A DNA stretch of 64,000 nucleotides from Arenicola marina (taxonomy: Eukaryota; Annelida; Polychaeta; Arenicolidae), in assembly GCA_964019135.1 (NCBI GenBank), contig OZ025249.1:35291759-35355758 (forward strand), given 5' to 3'. Made by a program: the position numbers and the translations under genes. Numbering within the stretch: position 1 is the first letter of the stretch; each line of letters opens with the position of its first letter. The notes under the pieces are model-generated. The model had not been told where the DNA came from, ran no database searches, and was given only the letters and a program-made list of their open reading frames with translations. This document shows, in pieces, positions 23,818 through 36,425 of this stretch.

Positions 23818-26375
23818 TTGTGTCTGATGAGACACTGAGCCAGGACACCCTTATAGGATGATATGTCTGACGGGACACTGAGCCAGGACATCCTTATAGG
23901 ATGATGTGTCTGACGGGACACTGAGCCAGGACACCCTTATAGGATGATATGTCTGACGGGACACTGAGCCAGGACATCCTTATAGGATGATGTGTCTGAC
24001 GGGACACTGAGCCAGGACACCCTTATAGGATGATATGTCTGACGGGACACTGAGCCAGGACATCCTTATAGGATGATATGTCTGACGGGACACTGAGCCA
24101 GGACATCCTTATAGGATGATGTGTCTGGTGGGACACTGAGCCAGGACACCCTTATAGGATGATATGTCTGACGGGACACTGAGCCAGGACATCCTTATAG
24201 GATGATATGTCTGACGGGACACTGAGCCAGGACATCCTTATAGGATGATGTGTCTGGTGGGACACTGATCCAGGACATCCTTATAGGATGATGTGTCTGG
24301 TGGGACACTGAGCCAGGACATCCTTATAGGATGATATGTCTGGTGGGACACTGATCCAGGACATCCTTATAGGATGGTGTGTCTGGTGGGACACTGAGCC
24401 AGGACATCCTTATAGGATGATGTGTCTGGTGGGACACTGATCCAGGACATCCTTATAGGATGATGTGTCTGACGGGACACTGAGCCAGGATATCCGTATA
24501 GGATGATGTGTCTGACGGGACACTGAACCAGGACATCCGTATAGGATGATGTGTCTGACGGGACACTGAGCCAGGACATCCTTATAGGATGATGTGTCTG
24601 ACGGAACACTGAGCCAGGACATCCTTATAGGATGATGTGTCTGACGGGACACTGAGCCAGGACATCCTTATAGGATGATGTGTCTGACGGGACACTGAGC
24701 CAGGAATTCCTTATAGGATGATGTGTCTGACGGGACACTGAGCTAGGATATCCATATAGGATGATGTGTCTGACGGAACACTGAGCCAGGACATCCTTAT
24801 AGGATGATATGTCTGACGGGACACTGAGCCAGGACATCCTTATAGGATGATGTGTCTGACGGGACACTGAGCCAGGAATTCCTTATAGGATGATGTATCT
24901 GACGGGACACTGAGCCAGGAATTCCTTATAGGATGATGTGTCTGACGGGACACTGAACCAGGACATCCTTATAGGATGATGTGTCTGACGGGACACTGAG
25001 CCAGGACATCCTTATAGGATGATGTGTCTGACGGAACACTGAACCAGGACATCCTTATAGGATGATATGTCTGACGGGACACTGAGCCAGGACATCCTTA
25101 TAGGATGATGTATCTGACGGGACACTGAGCCAGGAATTCCTTATAGGATGATGTGTCTGACGGGACACTGAACCAGGACATCCTTATAGGATGATGTGTC
25201 TGACGGGACACTGAGCCAGGACATCCTTATAGGATGATGTGTCTGACGGAACACTGAGCCAGGAATTCCTTATAGGATGATGTGTCTGACGGGACACTGA
25301 GCTAGGATATCCATATAGGATGATCTGTCTGACGGAACACTGAGCCAGGACATCCTTATAGGATGATGTATCTGACGGGACACTGAGCCAGGAATTCCTT
25401 ATAGGATGATGTGTCTGACGGGACACTGAGCTAGGATATCCATATAGGATGATGTGTCTGACGGAACACTGAGCCAGGACATCCTTATAGGATGATATGT
25501 CTGACGGGACACTGAGCCAGGACATCCTTATAGGATGATGTGTCTGACGGGACACTGAGCCAGGAATTCCTTATAGGATGATGTATCTGACGGGACACTG
25601 AGCCAGGAATTCCTTATAGGATGATGTGTCTGACGGGACACTGAACCAGGACATCCTTATAGGATGATGTGTCTGACGGGACACTGAGCCAGGACATCCT
25701 TATAGGATGATGTGTCTGACGGAACACTGAGCCAGGAATTCCTTATAGGATGATGTGTCTGACGGGACACTGAGCCAGGGCATCCTTATAGGATGATGTG
25801 TCTGACGGGACACTGAGCCAGGACATCCTTATAGGATGATGTGTCTGACGGGACACTGAGCCAGGGCATCCTTATAGGATGATGTGTCTGACGGGACACT
25901 GAGCCAGGACACCCTTATAGGATGATGTGTCTGACGGGACACTGAGCCAGGGCATCCTTATAGGATGATGTGTCTGACGGGACACTGAGCCAGGACATCC
26001 TTATAGGATGATGTGTCTGACGGAACACTGAGCCAGGACATCCTTATAGGATGATGTGTCTGACGGGACACTGAGCCAGGACACCCTTATAGGATGATGT
26101 GTCTGACGGGACACTGAGCCAGGGCATCCTTATAGGATGATGTGTCTGACGGAACACTGAGCCAGGATATCCTTATAGGGTGATGTGTCTGACGGGACAC
26201 TGAGCCAGGACATCCTTATAGGATGATGTGTCTGACGGGACACTGAGCCAGGATATCCTTATAGGATGATGTGTCTGACGGGACACTGAGCCAGGACACC
26301 CTTATAGGATGATGTATCTGACGGGACACTGAGCCTAAACATCCATACAGGATGATGTGCCTGAGGGGACTGGTT
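23818..26375. repeat. 43 bp minisatellite, about 59 units, with higher-order structure
   Basis: Unit contains gtctgacgggacactgagcc, aggacatcct and tataggatgat. Variants (gtctggtggg; EcoRI-bearing aggaattcct; gctaggatatccat) recur in order: the block ending at 24867 is repeated ending at 25555, 688 bp = 16 units away. The last units (26320-26375) are diverged. It is stop-free over long distances on the minus strand, giving spurious ORFs. Confidence 0.98.
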
Positions 26376-26837
26376 AATTATAATTGCTCATAATGCTCTG
26401 CTTATAATAACAGCTTACTGATCACTTTCGAGTTCGAATTCCTGAAGATGAAGATGAAGATGAAATATATTTATAGCAACACCGGAAGTGGAGTGAAAAA
26501 AAAACTCTCTATACACTGCATTTCTTCTGGCCATTTAACCTGTAAAAATACGCTTGTTTGTTTGGCAGAAGTCGGTCTTAGATCCCGCAGCACGTCTTAA
26601 AGTCGGTGATAATCGTGGATGGACTGCAATGGAGCCAGGTTTTCCGGGGAAACTCGACCCGGCCGGCGTCTGGTTAGCATTCCAGCCAGCCATCCCGCCC
26701 ACTAGTGCTGCTGGCTCAGAGAGAGGTGTGTGTCTGTGGTGTTGGTGGAGGGGGCGGCGGGCTTGTTTTGGTAAGGCGAGCGGGATGGAATGATCCATCC
26801 TGGACCCGTAGTTTTTGCCTAGCGATCCTGTGATCCC
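26376..26837. other. Single-copy spacer between satellites
   Basis: Contains a small gaagatgaagatgaagat run (26443-26461). A 102-residue minus ORF and a 79-residue plus ORF overlap here; neither is recognisable. Confidence 0.55.
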
Positions 26838-29800
26838 GGTCACCTAGCCCAGTGATCCCAGCCAGCCCGGCCCAGTAGTCCGAGTCTCCCGGCCCAGTAG
26901 TCCGAGTCTCCCGGCCCAGTAGTCCGAGTTTCCCGGCCCAGTAGTCCGAGTCTCCCGGCCCAGTGGTCCCGGTCCAGTGGTCCCGGCCCAGTGGTCCCGG
27001 CTACCCGGCCCAGTGGTCCGAGTCACCCGGCCCAGTGGTCCGAGTCACCCGGCCCAGTGATCCCGGCCCAGTGGTCCCGGCCCAGTGGTCCCAGCCACCC
27101 GGCCCAGTGGTCCCGGCCACCCGGCCCAGTGGTCCCGGCCACCCGGCCCAGTGGTCCCGGCCACACGGCCCAGTGGTCCCGGCCACCCGGCCCAGTGGTC
27201 CGAGTCACCAAGCCCAGTGGTCCGAGTCACCCGGCCCAGTGGTCCGAGTCACCCGGCCCAGTGGTCCGAGTCGCCCGGCCCAGTGGTCCGAGTCACCCGG
27301 CCCAGTGGTCCGAGTCACCCGACCCAGTGGTTCCGGCCACCCGGCCCTGTGGTCCGAGTGGTCCCGCCGAGTGGTCCCGGCCCAGTGTTCCCGGCCCAGT
27401 GGTCCCGGCCCAGTAGTCCGAGTCTCCCGGCCCAGTGGTCCCGGCCCAGTGGTCCCGGCCCAGTGGTCCCGGCTACCCGGCCCAGTGGTCCTGGCTACCC
27501 GGCCCAGTGGTCCCGGCCACCCGGCCCAGTGGTCCGAGTCTCCCGGCCCAGTGGTCCCGGTCACCCGGCCCAGTGGTCCGAGTCACCCGGCCCAGTGGTC
27601 CGAGTCACCCGGCCCAGTGGTCCCGGTCACCCGGCCCAGTGGTCCCGGTCACCCGGCCCAGTGGTCCCGGTCACCCGGCCCAGTGGTCCCGGCCACCTGG
27701 CCCAGTGGTCCGAGTCACCCGGCCCAGTGGTCCCGGCCCAGTGGTCCCGGCCACCCGGCCCAGTGGTCCCGGCCACCCGGCCCAGTGGTCCCGGCCACCC
27801 GGCCCAGTGGTCCCGGCCACCCGGCCAGTGGTCCCGGCCACCCGGCCAGTGGTCCCGGCCACCCGGCCAGTGGTCCCGGCCACCCGGCCAGTGGTCTCGG
27901 CCACGCGGCCAGTGGTCTCGGCCTCCCGGCCAGTGGTTTCTGCCACCCGACCCAGTGGTCCCGGCCACCCGGCCCAGTAGTCCGAGTCTCCCGGCCCAGT
28001 AGTCCGAGTCTCCCGGCCCAGTGGTCCCGGCCCAGTGGTCCCGGCTACCCGGCCCAGTGGTCCGAGTCACCCGGCCCAGTGGTCCGAATCACCCGGCCCA
28101 GTGATCCCGGCCCAGTGGTCCCGGCCCAGTGGTCCCAGCCACCCGGCCCAGTGGTCCCGGCCACCCGGCCCAGTTGTCCCGGCCACCCGGCCTAGTGGTC
28201 CCGGCCACACGGCCCAGTGGTCCCGGCCACCCGGCCCAGTGGTCCGAGTCACCCAGCCCAGTGGTCCGAGTCACCCGGCCCTGTGGTCCGAGTGGTCCCG
28301 GCCCAGTGGTCCCGGCCCAGTGGTCCCGGCCCAGTGGTCCCGGCCCAGTGGTCCCGGCCCAGTGGTCCCGGCCCAGTGGTCCCGGCCCAGTGGTCCCGGC
28401 CCAGTGGTCCCGGCCCAGTGGTCCCGGCCCAGTGGTCCCGGCCCAGTGGTCCCGGCCCAGTGGTCCCGGCCCAGTGGTCCCGGCCCAGTGGTCCCGACCC
28501 AGTGGTCCCGGCCCAGTGGTCCCGGCCCAGTGGTCCCGGCCCAGTGGTCCCGGCCCAGTGGTCCCGGCCCATTGGTCCCGGCCACCCGGCCCAGTGGTCC
28601 CGGCTACCCGGCCCAGTGGTCCCGGCTACCCGGCCCAGTGGTCCCGGCCACCCGGCCCAGTGGTCCGAGTCACCCGGCCCAGTGGTCCCGGTCACCCGGC
28701 CCAGTGGTCCCGGCTACCCGCCCCAGTGGTCCCGGCTACCCGGCCCAGTGGTCCCGGCCACCCGGCCCAGTGGTCCGAGTCACCCGGCCCAGTGGTCCGA
28801 GTCACCCGGCCCAGTGGTCCGAGTCACCCGGCCCAGTGGTCCCGGTCACCCGGCCCAGTGGTCCCGGTCACCCGGCCCAGTGGTCCCGGCCACCTGGCCC
28901 AGTGGTCCCGGTCACCCGGCCCAGTGGTCCCGGCCACCTGGCCCAGTGGTCCGGGTCTCCCGGCCCAGTGGTCCGAGTCACCCGGCCCAGTGGTCCCGGC
29001 CCAGTGGTCCCGGCCCAGTGGTCCCGGCCCAGTGGTCCCGGCCCAGTGGTCCCGGCCCAGTGGTCCCGGTCCAGTGGTCCAGGCCCAGTGGTCCCGGCCC
29101 AGTGGTCCCGGCCCAGTGGTCCCGGCCACCCGGCCCAGTGGTCCCGGCCACCCGGCCCAGTGGTCCCGGCCACCCAGTGGTCCCGGCCACCCGGCCCAGT
29201 GGTCCCGGCCACCCGGCCCAGTGGTCCCGGTCACCCGGCCCAGTAGTCCCGGCCACCCGGCCCAGTGGTCCCGGCCCAGTGGTCCCGGCCACCCGGCCCA
29301 GTGGTCCCGGTCACCCGGCCCAGTAGTCCCGGCCACCCGGCCCAGTGGTCCCGGCCCAGTGGTCCCGGCCACCCGGCCCAGTGGTCCCGGCCACCCGGCC
29401 CAGTGGTCCCGGCCACCCGGCCAGTGGTCCCGGCCACCCGGCCAGTGGTTTCTGCCACCCGACCCAGTGGTCCCGGCCACCCGGCCCAGTAGTCCGAGTC
29501 TCCCGGCCCAGTAGTCCGAGTCTCCCGGCCCAGTGGTCCCGGCCCAGTGGTCCCGGCCCAGTGGTCCCGGCTACCCGGCCCAGTGGTCCGAGTCACCCGG
29601 CCCAGTTGTCCGAGTCACCCGGCCCAGTGATCCCGGCCCAGTGGTCCCGGCCCAGTGGTCCCAGCCACCCGGCCTAGTGGTCCCGGCTACCCGGACCAGT
29701 GGTCCCGGCCACCCGGCCTAGTGGTCCCGGCCACACGGCCCAGTGGTCCCGGCCACCCGGCCCAGTGGTCCGAGTCACCCAGCCCAGTGGTCCGAGTCAC

Positions 29801-31130
29801 CCGGCCCAGTGGTCCGAGTCACCCGGCCCAGTGGTCCCGGCCACCCGGCCCAGTGGTCCGAGTCACCCAGCCCAGTGGTCCGAGTCACCCGGCCCAGTGG
29901 TCCGAGTCACCCGGCCCAGTGGTCCGAGTCACCCGGCCCAGTGGTCCCGACCACCCGGCCCAGTGGTCCGAGTCGCCCGGCCCGGTGGTCCGAGTCACCC
30001 GACCCAGTGGTCCCGGCCACCCGACCCAGTGGTCCCGGCCACCCGGCCCAGTGGTCTCGGCTACCCGGCCAGTGGTCCCGGCCACCCGGCCCAGTGGTCC
30101 CGGCCACCCGGCCCAGTGGTCCCGGCCACCCGGCCAGTGGTCCCGGCCACCCGGCCAGTGGTCCCGGCCACCCGGCCAGTGGTTTCTGCCACCCGACCCA
30201 GTGGTCCCGGCCACCCGGCCCAGTAGTCCGAGTCTCCCGGCCCAGTAGTCCGAGTCTCCCGGCCCAGTGGTCCCGGCCCAGTGGTCCCGGCCCAGTGGTC
30301 CCGGCTACCCGGCCCAGTGGTCCGAGTCACCCGGCCCAGTTGTCCGAGTCACCCGGCCCAGTGATCCCGGCCCAGTGGTCCCGGCCCAGTGGTCCCAGCC
30401 ACCCGGCCTAGTGGTCCCGGCTACCCGGACCAGTGGTCCCGGCCACCCGGCCTAGTGGTCCCGGCCACCCGGCCTAGTGGTCCCGGCCACACGGCCCAGT
30501 GGTCCCGGCCACCCGGCCCAGTGGTCCGAGTCACCCAGCCCAGTGGTCCGAGTCACCCGGCCCAGTGGTCCGAGTCACCCGGCCCAGTGGTCCCGGCCAC
30601 CCGGCCCAGTGGTCCGAGTCACCCAGCCCAGTGGTCCGAGTCACCCGGCCCAGTGGTCCGAGTCACCCGGCCCAGTGGTCCGAGTCACCCGGCCCAGTGG
30701 TCCCGACCACCCGGCCCAGTGGTCCGAGTCGCCCGGCCAGGTGGTCCGAGTCACCCGACCCAGTGGTCCCGGCCACCCGACCCAGTGGTCCCGGCCACCC
30801 GGCCCAGTGGTCTCGGCTACCCGGCCAGTGGTCCCGGCCACCCGGCCCAGTGGTCCGAGTCACCCGGCCCAGTGGTCCGAGTCACCCGGCCCAGTGGTCC
30901 CGACCACCCGGCCCAGTGGTCCGAGTCGCCCGGCCCGGTGGTCCGAGTCACCCGACCCAGTGGTCCCGGCCACCCGGCCCAGTGGTCTCGGCTACCCGGC
31001 CAGTGGTCCCGGCCAACCGGCCCAGTGGTCCCGGCCACCCGGCCCAGTGGTCCCGGCTACCCGGCCAGTGGTCCCGGCCACCCGGCCCAGTGGTCCCGGC
31101 CACCCGGCCCAGTGGTCCCGGCCACCCAGT
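26838..31130. repeat. Compound 14/22 bp GC-rich minisatellite, 4.3 kb
   Basis: The basic motif cggcccagtggtcc (14 bp) alternates with a 22 bp form that adds an 8 bp module (cggccacc, cgagtcac, cggctacc or cggtcacc). A pure 14 bp run of about 20 copies occupies 28290-28575. Longer blocks are repeated: the marker ggtttctgccacccgaccca is at 27935, 29447 and 30181 (last two 734 bp apart), and a block starting near 26991 recurs at 28035. Stop-free in most frames on both strands, so it yields ORFs up to 461 codons that are artefacts (PAQWSRPSGPG and GRDHWAGTTGP cycles). Confidence 0.98.
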
Positions 31131-31839
31131 TTAGGGACATGGCTTATGTGTATGTTGGTCATGGGGCTATTTATGTCCAGGTTAGGGTGTACATGGCACG
31201 CTATGGCCGCTTTCCTCCAGGGAGTGGAGGGGTATGGCCCCCTGTCATTATAACCCACGGGTCACCGAGGTCTGCTCGGCTGGGACTGGCTCTGTTGACT
31301 CCATGGTGTCATAACACGGTGTCCTTGCCTCCCTGACGGAGCTGACCATGTGGCCACCCCAGTATATCCCAGTATATCCCAGTATATCCCAGTGGGTGTC
31401 TGCGCTCTCCCACTACGCACTAAACGGGTAACTGGGGCTTTACTTCTATGGCAGGTGTGTATTACTTATTGCAGAACGTGGCTGCCGACACGTTGATTAT
31501 TGGGCAAAATGCCGATGATCTCTAACCTTTCCACCGATTCCTTCTTACATAAAATTCACCACCCTGAGGAGAGTTTGGGAGGGGGTGGGGGGTGAGATTG
31601 GATGATTGGGTGAAAATGAGCGGCAGTATTATTTTACGCGCCTTGAGATTATCCCCATCTGATTTGTACGGAATCACCACCTGTTTTTGTTTATCTCGCT
31701 GGGGAGGTATATGACAGGTTTGCGATGATTCATGGGTGGGCAGCCGCTGAGATTGCGAGGCCTATCCCAGACCCCCCTCCCCCCCTCCCCCCATCACCAC
31801 GCACACACTTGCCAGATCGCCCCAGTTGCCTCTCTATGC
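31131..31839. other. Single-copy spacer with an 11 bp triplication
   Basis: At 31360-31392 the unit cagtatatccc occurs three times. The rest shows no gene; C-runs lie at 31771-31790 before the next satellite. Confidence 0.6.
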
Positions 31840-32288
31840 TCCACCCCAGGAGACCCACCCCAGGCGACCCACCTCAGGAGACCCACCTCAGGAGACCCAC
31901 CCCATAAGACCCACCCCAGGCGACCCACCTCAGGCGACCCACCCCAGGCGACCCACCTCAGGAGACCCACCCCAGGCGACCCACCTCAGGAGACCCGCCC
32001 CAGGAGACCCACCCCAGGAGACCCACCTCAGAAGACCCACCCCAAGAGACCCACCCCAGGCGACCCACCTCAGGCGACCCACCCCAGGCGACCCACCTCA
32101 GGAGACCCACCCCAGGAGACCCACCCCAAGAGACCCACCTCCGGAGACCCACCCCAGGCGACCCACCTTAGGAGACCCACCCCAGGAGACCCACCTCAGG
32201 AGACACACCCCATGCGACCCACCCCAGGAGACCCACCCCAGGAGACCCACCCCAGGAGACCCACGCCAGGAGACCCACCCCACCCCAC
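31840..32288. repeat. 14 bp minisatellite (caggagacccaccc), about 32 units
   Basis: Units alternate agga/aggc and ccac-ccc/ccac-ctc. Stop-free, producing 160-224 residue spurious ORFs (RRPTPGDPPQETH cycle). A length of 14 makes every frame cycle through the same peptide. Confidence 0.97.
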
Positions 32289-33436
32289 GAGACACAGCCC
32301 AATATTGATGGGGCTGCATCTCGCGAGTGCCTCACGGCTAGTTATAAACATCACATCTGCCTGGTACATGCGCAACTCTTGGACTGCGTTTTATTCATCA
32401 GCTTGAGTTAGGTTCGGTCTTCGCACCAACCATGTATAATAGAAGGTGTCCGATATTAAAGACGTGACGTTTTGTCGATACTTCGAATAAACTATTAAAC
32501 ACGTCGTTGAACCGCAGACCTAGATCTGGCGGCATAGAGAGGCCTCCACCCCTGTAAGTAAGCGGGGGCTGATGTCTCTCTCGCTAGCCCGCTCGCTCAA
32601 GTCTCGTTGCGGTTTACACGTGTCCCGGCAAGAAGTTTGTTGGTTGTTTGTGTAGCCTGAGAAAACATATCTTGGGAGGTGGAGGTGCAATTTGTTGTAC
32701 CCACATAAACATACAAGTGGGCCCAGCGTTTTAACACTATGAACATCGTCAGCTTGTGGCGGAGATATAGGCCGAGTTACACTTGTTTGAAAGTAAAAAA
32801 AACGTACAATAGTGCAAGAACTGGTAATAACCATTACATTAAAAGTACTGGTAAGTTTACGTACAAGTCAAGGAGGGAGAGTGAGATTTCCAAGAACATG
32901 GGCACCCCCCCCCGTCCAACCCCCTCCCCCCCCCAAACCCAAACATGTCGCTAGGATCCGACACAACTATATAGGCTGTTATGTGATAATAATGATTAAA
33001 GCTGCTCAGCAATTTTTCAATTACATTATGATTTTCAAACTTTTTAGAGACATTTCTTTGAGATATTTTCTTACTGTGTGAATGTTGGCTCTATGCTGAA
33101 TAGATATGTCAACATATTTAACCAGGCCAAAAACAGCCTCGATGCCCAAATTTTGATGACGTAGCGCACATAAAAGTTACACTTTCCCACACAAGAGACA
33201 CGTGTTTAGCCCAAAAAGACAGGCCCTGCTATACATTGCAGACAATAAGTGTGTTTTTATACACCAAGACCCAAAATACATCATTTCCATTCAAAACATG
33301 TTTCAAGTTTCCGAGGGAACATATTTCTGTATGAGTAACTTTAATGCATTGGACGAAGGGCAATCGTGGACGAACTTTGACCTCCAACTGGGAGATCGTG
33401 TCCATGGCCAGCAAGCGGCGTCACAGGTCAGGCGGA
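32289..33436. other. Gene-free stretch
   Basis: No supported gene. A 90-residue ORF at 33202-33474 runs into the next satellite and has no recognisable domain. C-runs lie at 32907-32934. Confidence 0.5.
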
Positions 33437-34683
33437 GGGTGTGTGTGGTGGGTGGGGGGGGGGACCTGCCCTAGCCTCTGTCTGACACAGTCGGTGTGTT
33501 AACCAGGGGGGGGGGGACCTGCCCTAGCCTCTGTCTGACACAGTCGGTGTGTTACCCAGGGTAGGGGGTTACAGCGGGGATACCTGTCCTAGCCTCGGTC
33601 TGACACAGTCGGTGTGTTAACCGGGGGGGGGGGGGTACCCGTCCTAGCCTCTGTCTGACACAGTCGGTGTGTTAACCAGGGGGGGGGGGGTATGTGTCCT
33701 AACCTCTGTCTGACACAGTCGGTGTGTTAACCAGGGGGGGGGGGGCTATGTGTCCTAGCTCTGTCTGACACAGTCGGTGTGTTACCCAGGGGGGGGGGAT
33801 GTTGTACCCGCCCTAGCCTCTGGCTGACACAGTCGGTGGGTTAACCAGGGGGGGTGTACCTGTCCTAGCCTCTGTTTGACACAGTCGGTGTGTTAACCAG
33901 GGGGGGGGGGGGGGGTACCTGCCCTAGCCTCTGTCTGACATAGTCGGTGTGTTACCCATGGTGGGAGGGTTACAGCGGGGGTACCTGTCCTAGCCTCTGT
34001 TTGACACAGTCGGTGTGTTAACCAGGGGGGGTGTACCTGTCCTAGCCTCTGTTTGACACAGTCGGTGTGTTAACCAGGGGGGTGTACCTGTCCTAGCCTC
34101 TGTTTGACACAGTCGGTGTGTTACCCATGGTGGGAGGGTTACAGGGGGGGTACCTGTCCTAGCCTCTGTGTGACACAGTCGGTGTGTTACCCATGGTGGG
34201 AGGGTTACAGGGGGGGTACCTGTCCCAGCCTCTGTGTGACACAGTCGGTGTGTTACCCATGGTGGGAGGGTTACAGGGGGGGTACCTGTCCCAGCCTCTG
34301 TGTGACACAGTCGGTGTGTTACCCATGGTGGGAGGGTTACAGGGGGGGTACCTGTCCTAGCCTCTGTGTGACACAGTCGGTGTGTTACCCATGGTGGGAG
34401 GGTTACAGGGCGGTACCTGTCCTAGCCTCTGTGTGACACAGTCGGTGTGTTACCCATGGTGGGAGGGTTACAGGGCGGTACCTGTCCTAGCCTCTGTGTG
34501 ACACAGTCGGTGTGTTACCCATGGTGGGAGGGTTACAGGGCGGTACCTGTCCTAGCCTCTGTGTGACACAGTCGGTGTGTTACCCATGGTGGGAGGGTTA
34601 CAGGGCGGTACCTGTCCTAGCCTCTGTGTGACACAGTCGGTGTGTTACCCATGGTGGGAGGGTTACAGGGCGGTACCTGTGTG
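33437..34683 (+). repeat. 57-67 bp minisatellite with internal G-runs
   Basis: Core cctctgtctgacacagtcgg, tgtgtta, then a variable segment and 'tacctgtcctag'. The first half (to about 34100) mostly has ccagg plus a G-run of about 6-15. The second half has acccatggtgggagggttac instead, in near-identical units: first about four with caggggggg, then about six with cagggcgg. The order reveals successive amplification waves. Confidence 0.96.
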
Positions 34684-35450
34684 GTATCCAGTCTTCCGTG
34701 TATTTATATCTCAACCCATTCTCTTACTACCCATCTCTGTTTCGCATCGTGTCATGCTTTCAGACTAAACTAGGATCTCGTCTTCCCTTTTTTCTGAAGG
34801 AATGCGCTGTCGGTGGACTGGTGGCCTCTGTTGCTACCAAACCGACAGTGAGGAGGGATGAGCTGTACTCGGCAGACTCTTACCAACCCGCTTGTGTCTC
34901 AGCTTGAGACGGGTTGGGCATCTCACACACTCACACTGGGCTGAGCGGCCCACGTGGCTAGTCATCACCACCCACGCCAGGCTGCGGCTGTCTCACCGCC
35001 GTACCTGGCCCGCCGCCCGCATTCTTACGCAACTGCGCAGATTGTGTTCTACGTCTCTGTAGCCACGTCCACCTTTAGTAATACGGATTAATGATAATAT
35101 CGTTAAAATTGTGCGACTGAGAGGAGAAACGCGCCAATGAAATTGGTAATCGGGGTTTATGGGCAGATACTGTTATTTTGGAGAAGGGTAAAACCATTAT
35201 TAAAGGGCATTTGTGAAGTTAATCATCCCTTTCTTTATCCCTTCAAATCACGCGCGATTATGATTTAGGAAGGATTATTGACGATTGATAACCAGGGAGG
35301 CGGGGGGGGGGGCTTCAAAAGAGGATGATTGGGACTGCGTGGGCGGATCATCCAGGGGTGAGGCTAGTGGGTGGAGGGTATTGTGGCATCAAGGATAGGG
35401 GTATCGTGGGTTTTCGGTCTTCCACTAAATGTAATATATTGAGGTAGCAT
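34684..35450. other. Gene-free stretch
   Basis: No gene recognised. A G-run lies at 35302-35311. Confidence 0.55.
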
Positions 35451-35670
35451 AGGGGCCACCCCGTGGTCTAGTTGTTAGCACGTTCGGGCATCGGCCGTGC
35501 TGTGATTGGCCAGCCCAAGCGGTCGGTGCCTGTTTCGCACCCCACTGGTGCAAATGGAGTGGAATGCAAATGGTGTGCGGAGGATAACGATCATGTGTCT
35601 TCCTTCGTAAAGAGTAGCGTCCCCTTTCCATTAAAGTTAAAGCGTCCTACTTAGATCTATCAATAACTGA
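35451..35670 (+). mobile_element. tRNA-derived SINE (diverged copy)
   Basis: Starts ggggccaccccgtggtctag, with a tRNA-like A-box region (gtctagttgttagcacg), then ccagcccaagcggtcggtgc as in the 49301 copy, and ends near tcctacttagatctatcaa. B-box-like gtttcgcacccca is degenerate. Confidence 0.65.
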
Positions 35671-35892
35671 ATCATGAGGTATTATGTTACTAGCTTGTGT
35701 GTAATCATATCTCATATATCCTACAGCTACAAATAGATGTTGTTTGTTAAGCCTGGTCATGCCTTTATATAAAACGTCCTTGTTCTACCAAGCCATCGTA
35801 GTTCTCTTGTTATATTGTACGTAACATGTCAAAAATACGATCAGTATATATGTCACATTTCACCATAAGCCATCTGACTATTTCTCGAGAGC

Positions 35893-36425
35893 AGGACAAC
35901 TCCCCCCCGGAAAATTCCCCCCCGGTCAGTTCCCCCCCAGATAACCCCCCCCCCCGGACAACTCCCCCCCCCCCGACAATTCCCCCCCGGAAAATTCCCC
36001 CCTAGGACAATTCTCCCCCAGACAACTCCCACCCGGACAATCCCCCCCCGGACAATTCCCCCCTAGGACAAGTGCCCCCCGGACAACTCCCCTCCCGGAC
36101 AATTCCCCCCCGGACAACTCCCCCCCGGACAATTCCCCCCCTAGGACAATTCCCCCCCGGACAACTCCCCCCCCGGACAATTCCCCACCCGGAAAATCCC
36201 CCCCGGTCAGTCCCCCCCCACAGATCATTCCCCTCCGGACAAGCCCCCCCTCCCCCCAGACAATCCCCTTCCCCAGACAATTCCCTCTAGGACAATTCCT
36301 CCCTGGACAACTCTCCCCCATACAAGTCCCCCCCGGACAATTCTTCCCCGGACAATTCCCCCCTAGGACAATTCCCCCAGACACCCCCCCCCCCCCCCCC
36401 CGAGACAATATCTCGGACACTGTCA
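35893..36425 (-). repeat. C-run array (ggacaattcccccc type)
   Basis: About 30 irregular 14-18 bp units of ggacaa(c/t)tcccccc, some with ctaggacaa. The minus strand is a string of G-runs spaced by about 9 bases, a strong G-quadruplex pattern. Generates a spurious 213-residue Gly-rich ORF. Confidence 0.93.

Noticed and set aside
23818..26375. Possible CRISPR array
   Set aside because: Direct repeats have no unique spacers between them; this is an invertebrate minisatellite.
26963..30248. Very long ORFs (up to 461 codons) on both strands
   Set aside because: They are translations of a stop-free 14/22 bp minisatellite; open on both strands and in several frames at once, with no start context or domain.
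33202..33474. 90-residue ORF before the G-run satellite
   Set aside because: Runs into the repeat, lacks similarity and has no supporting exon structure; kept only as a gene-free note.
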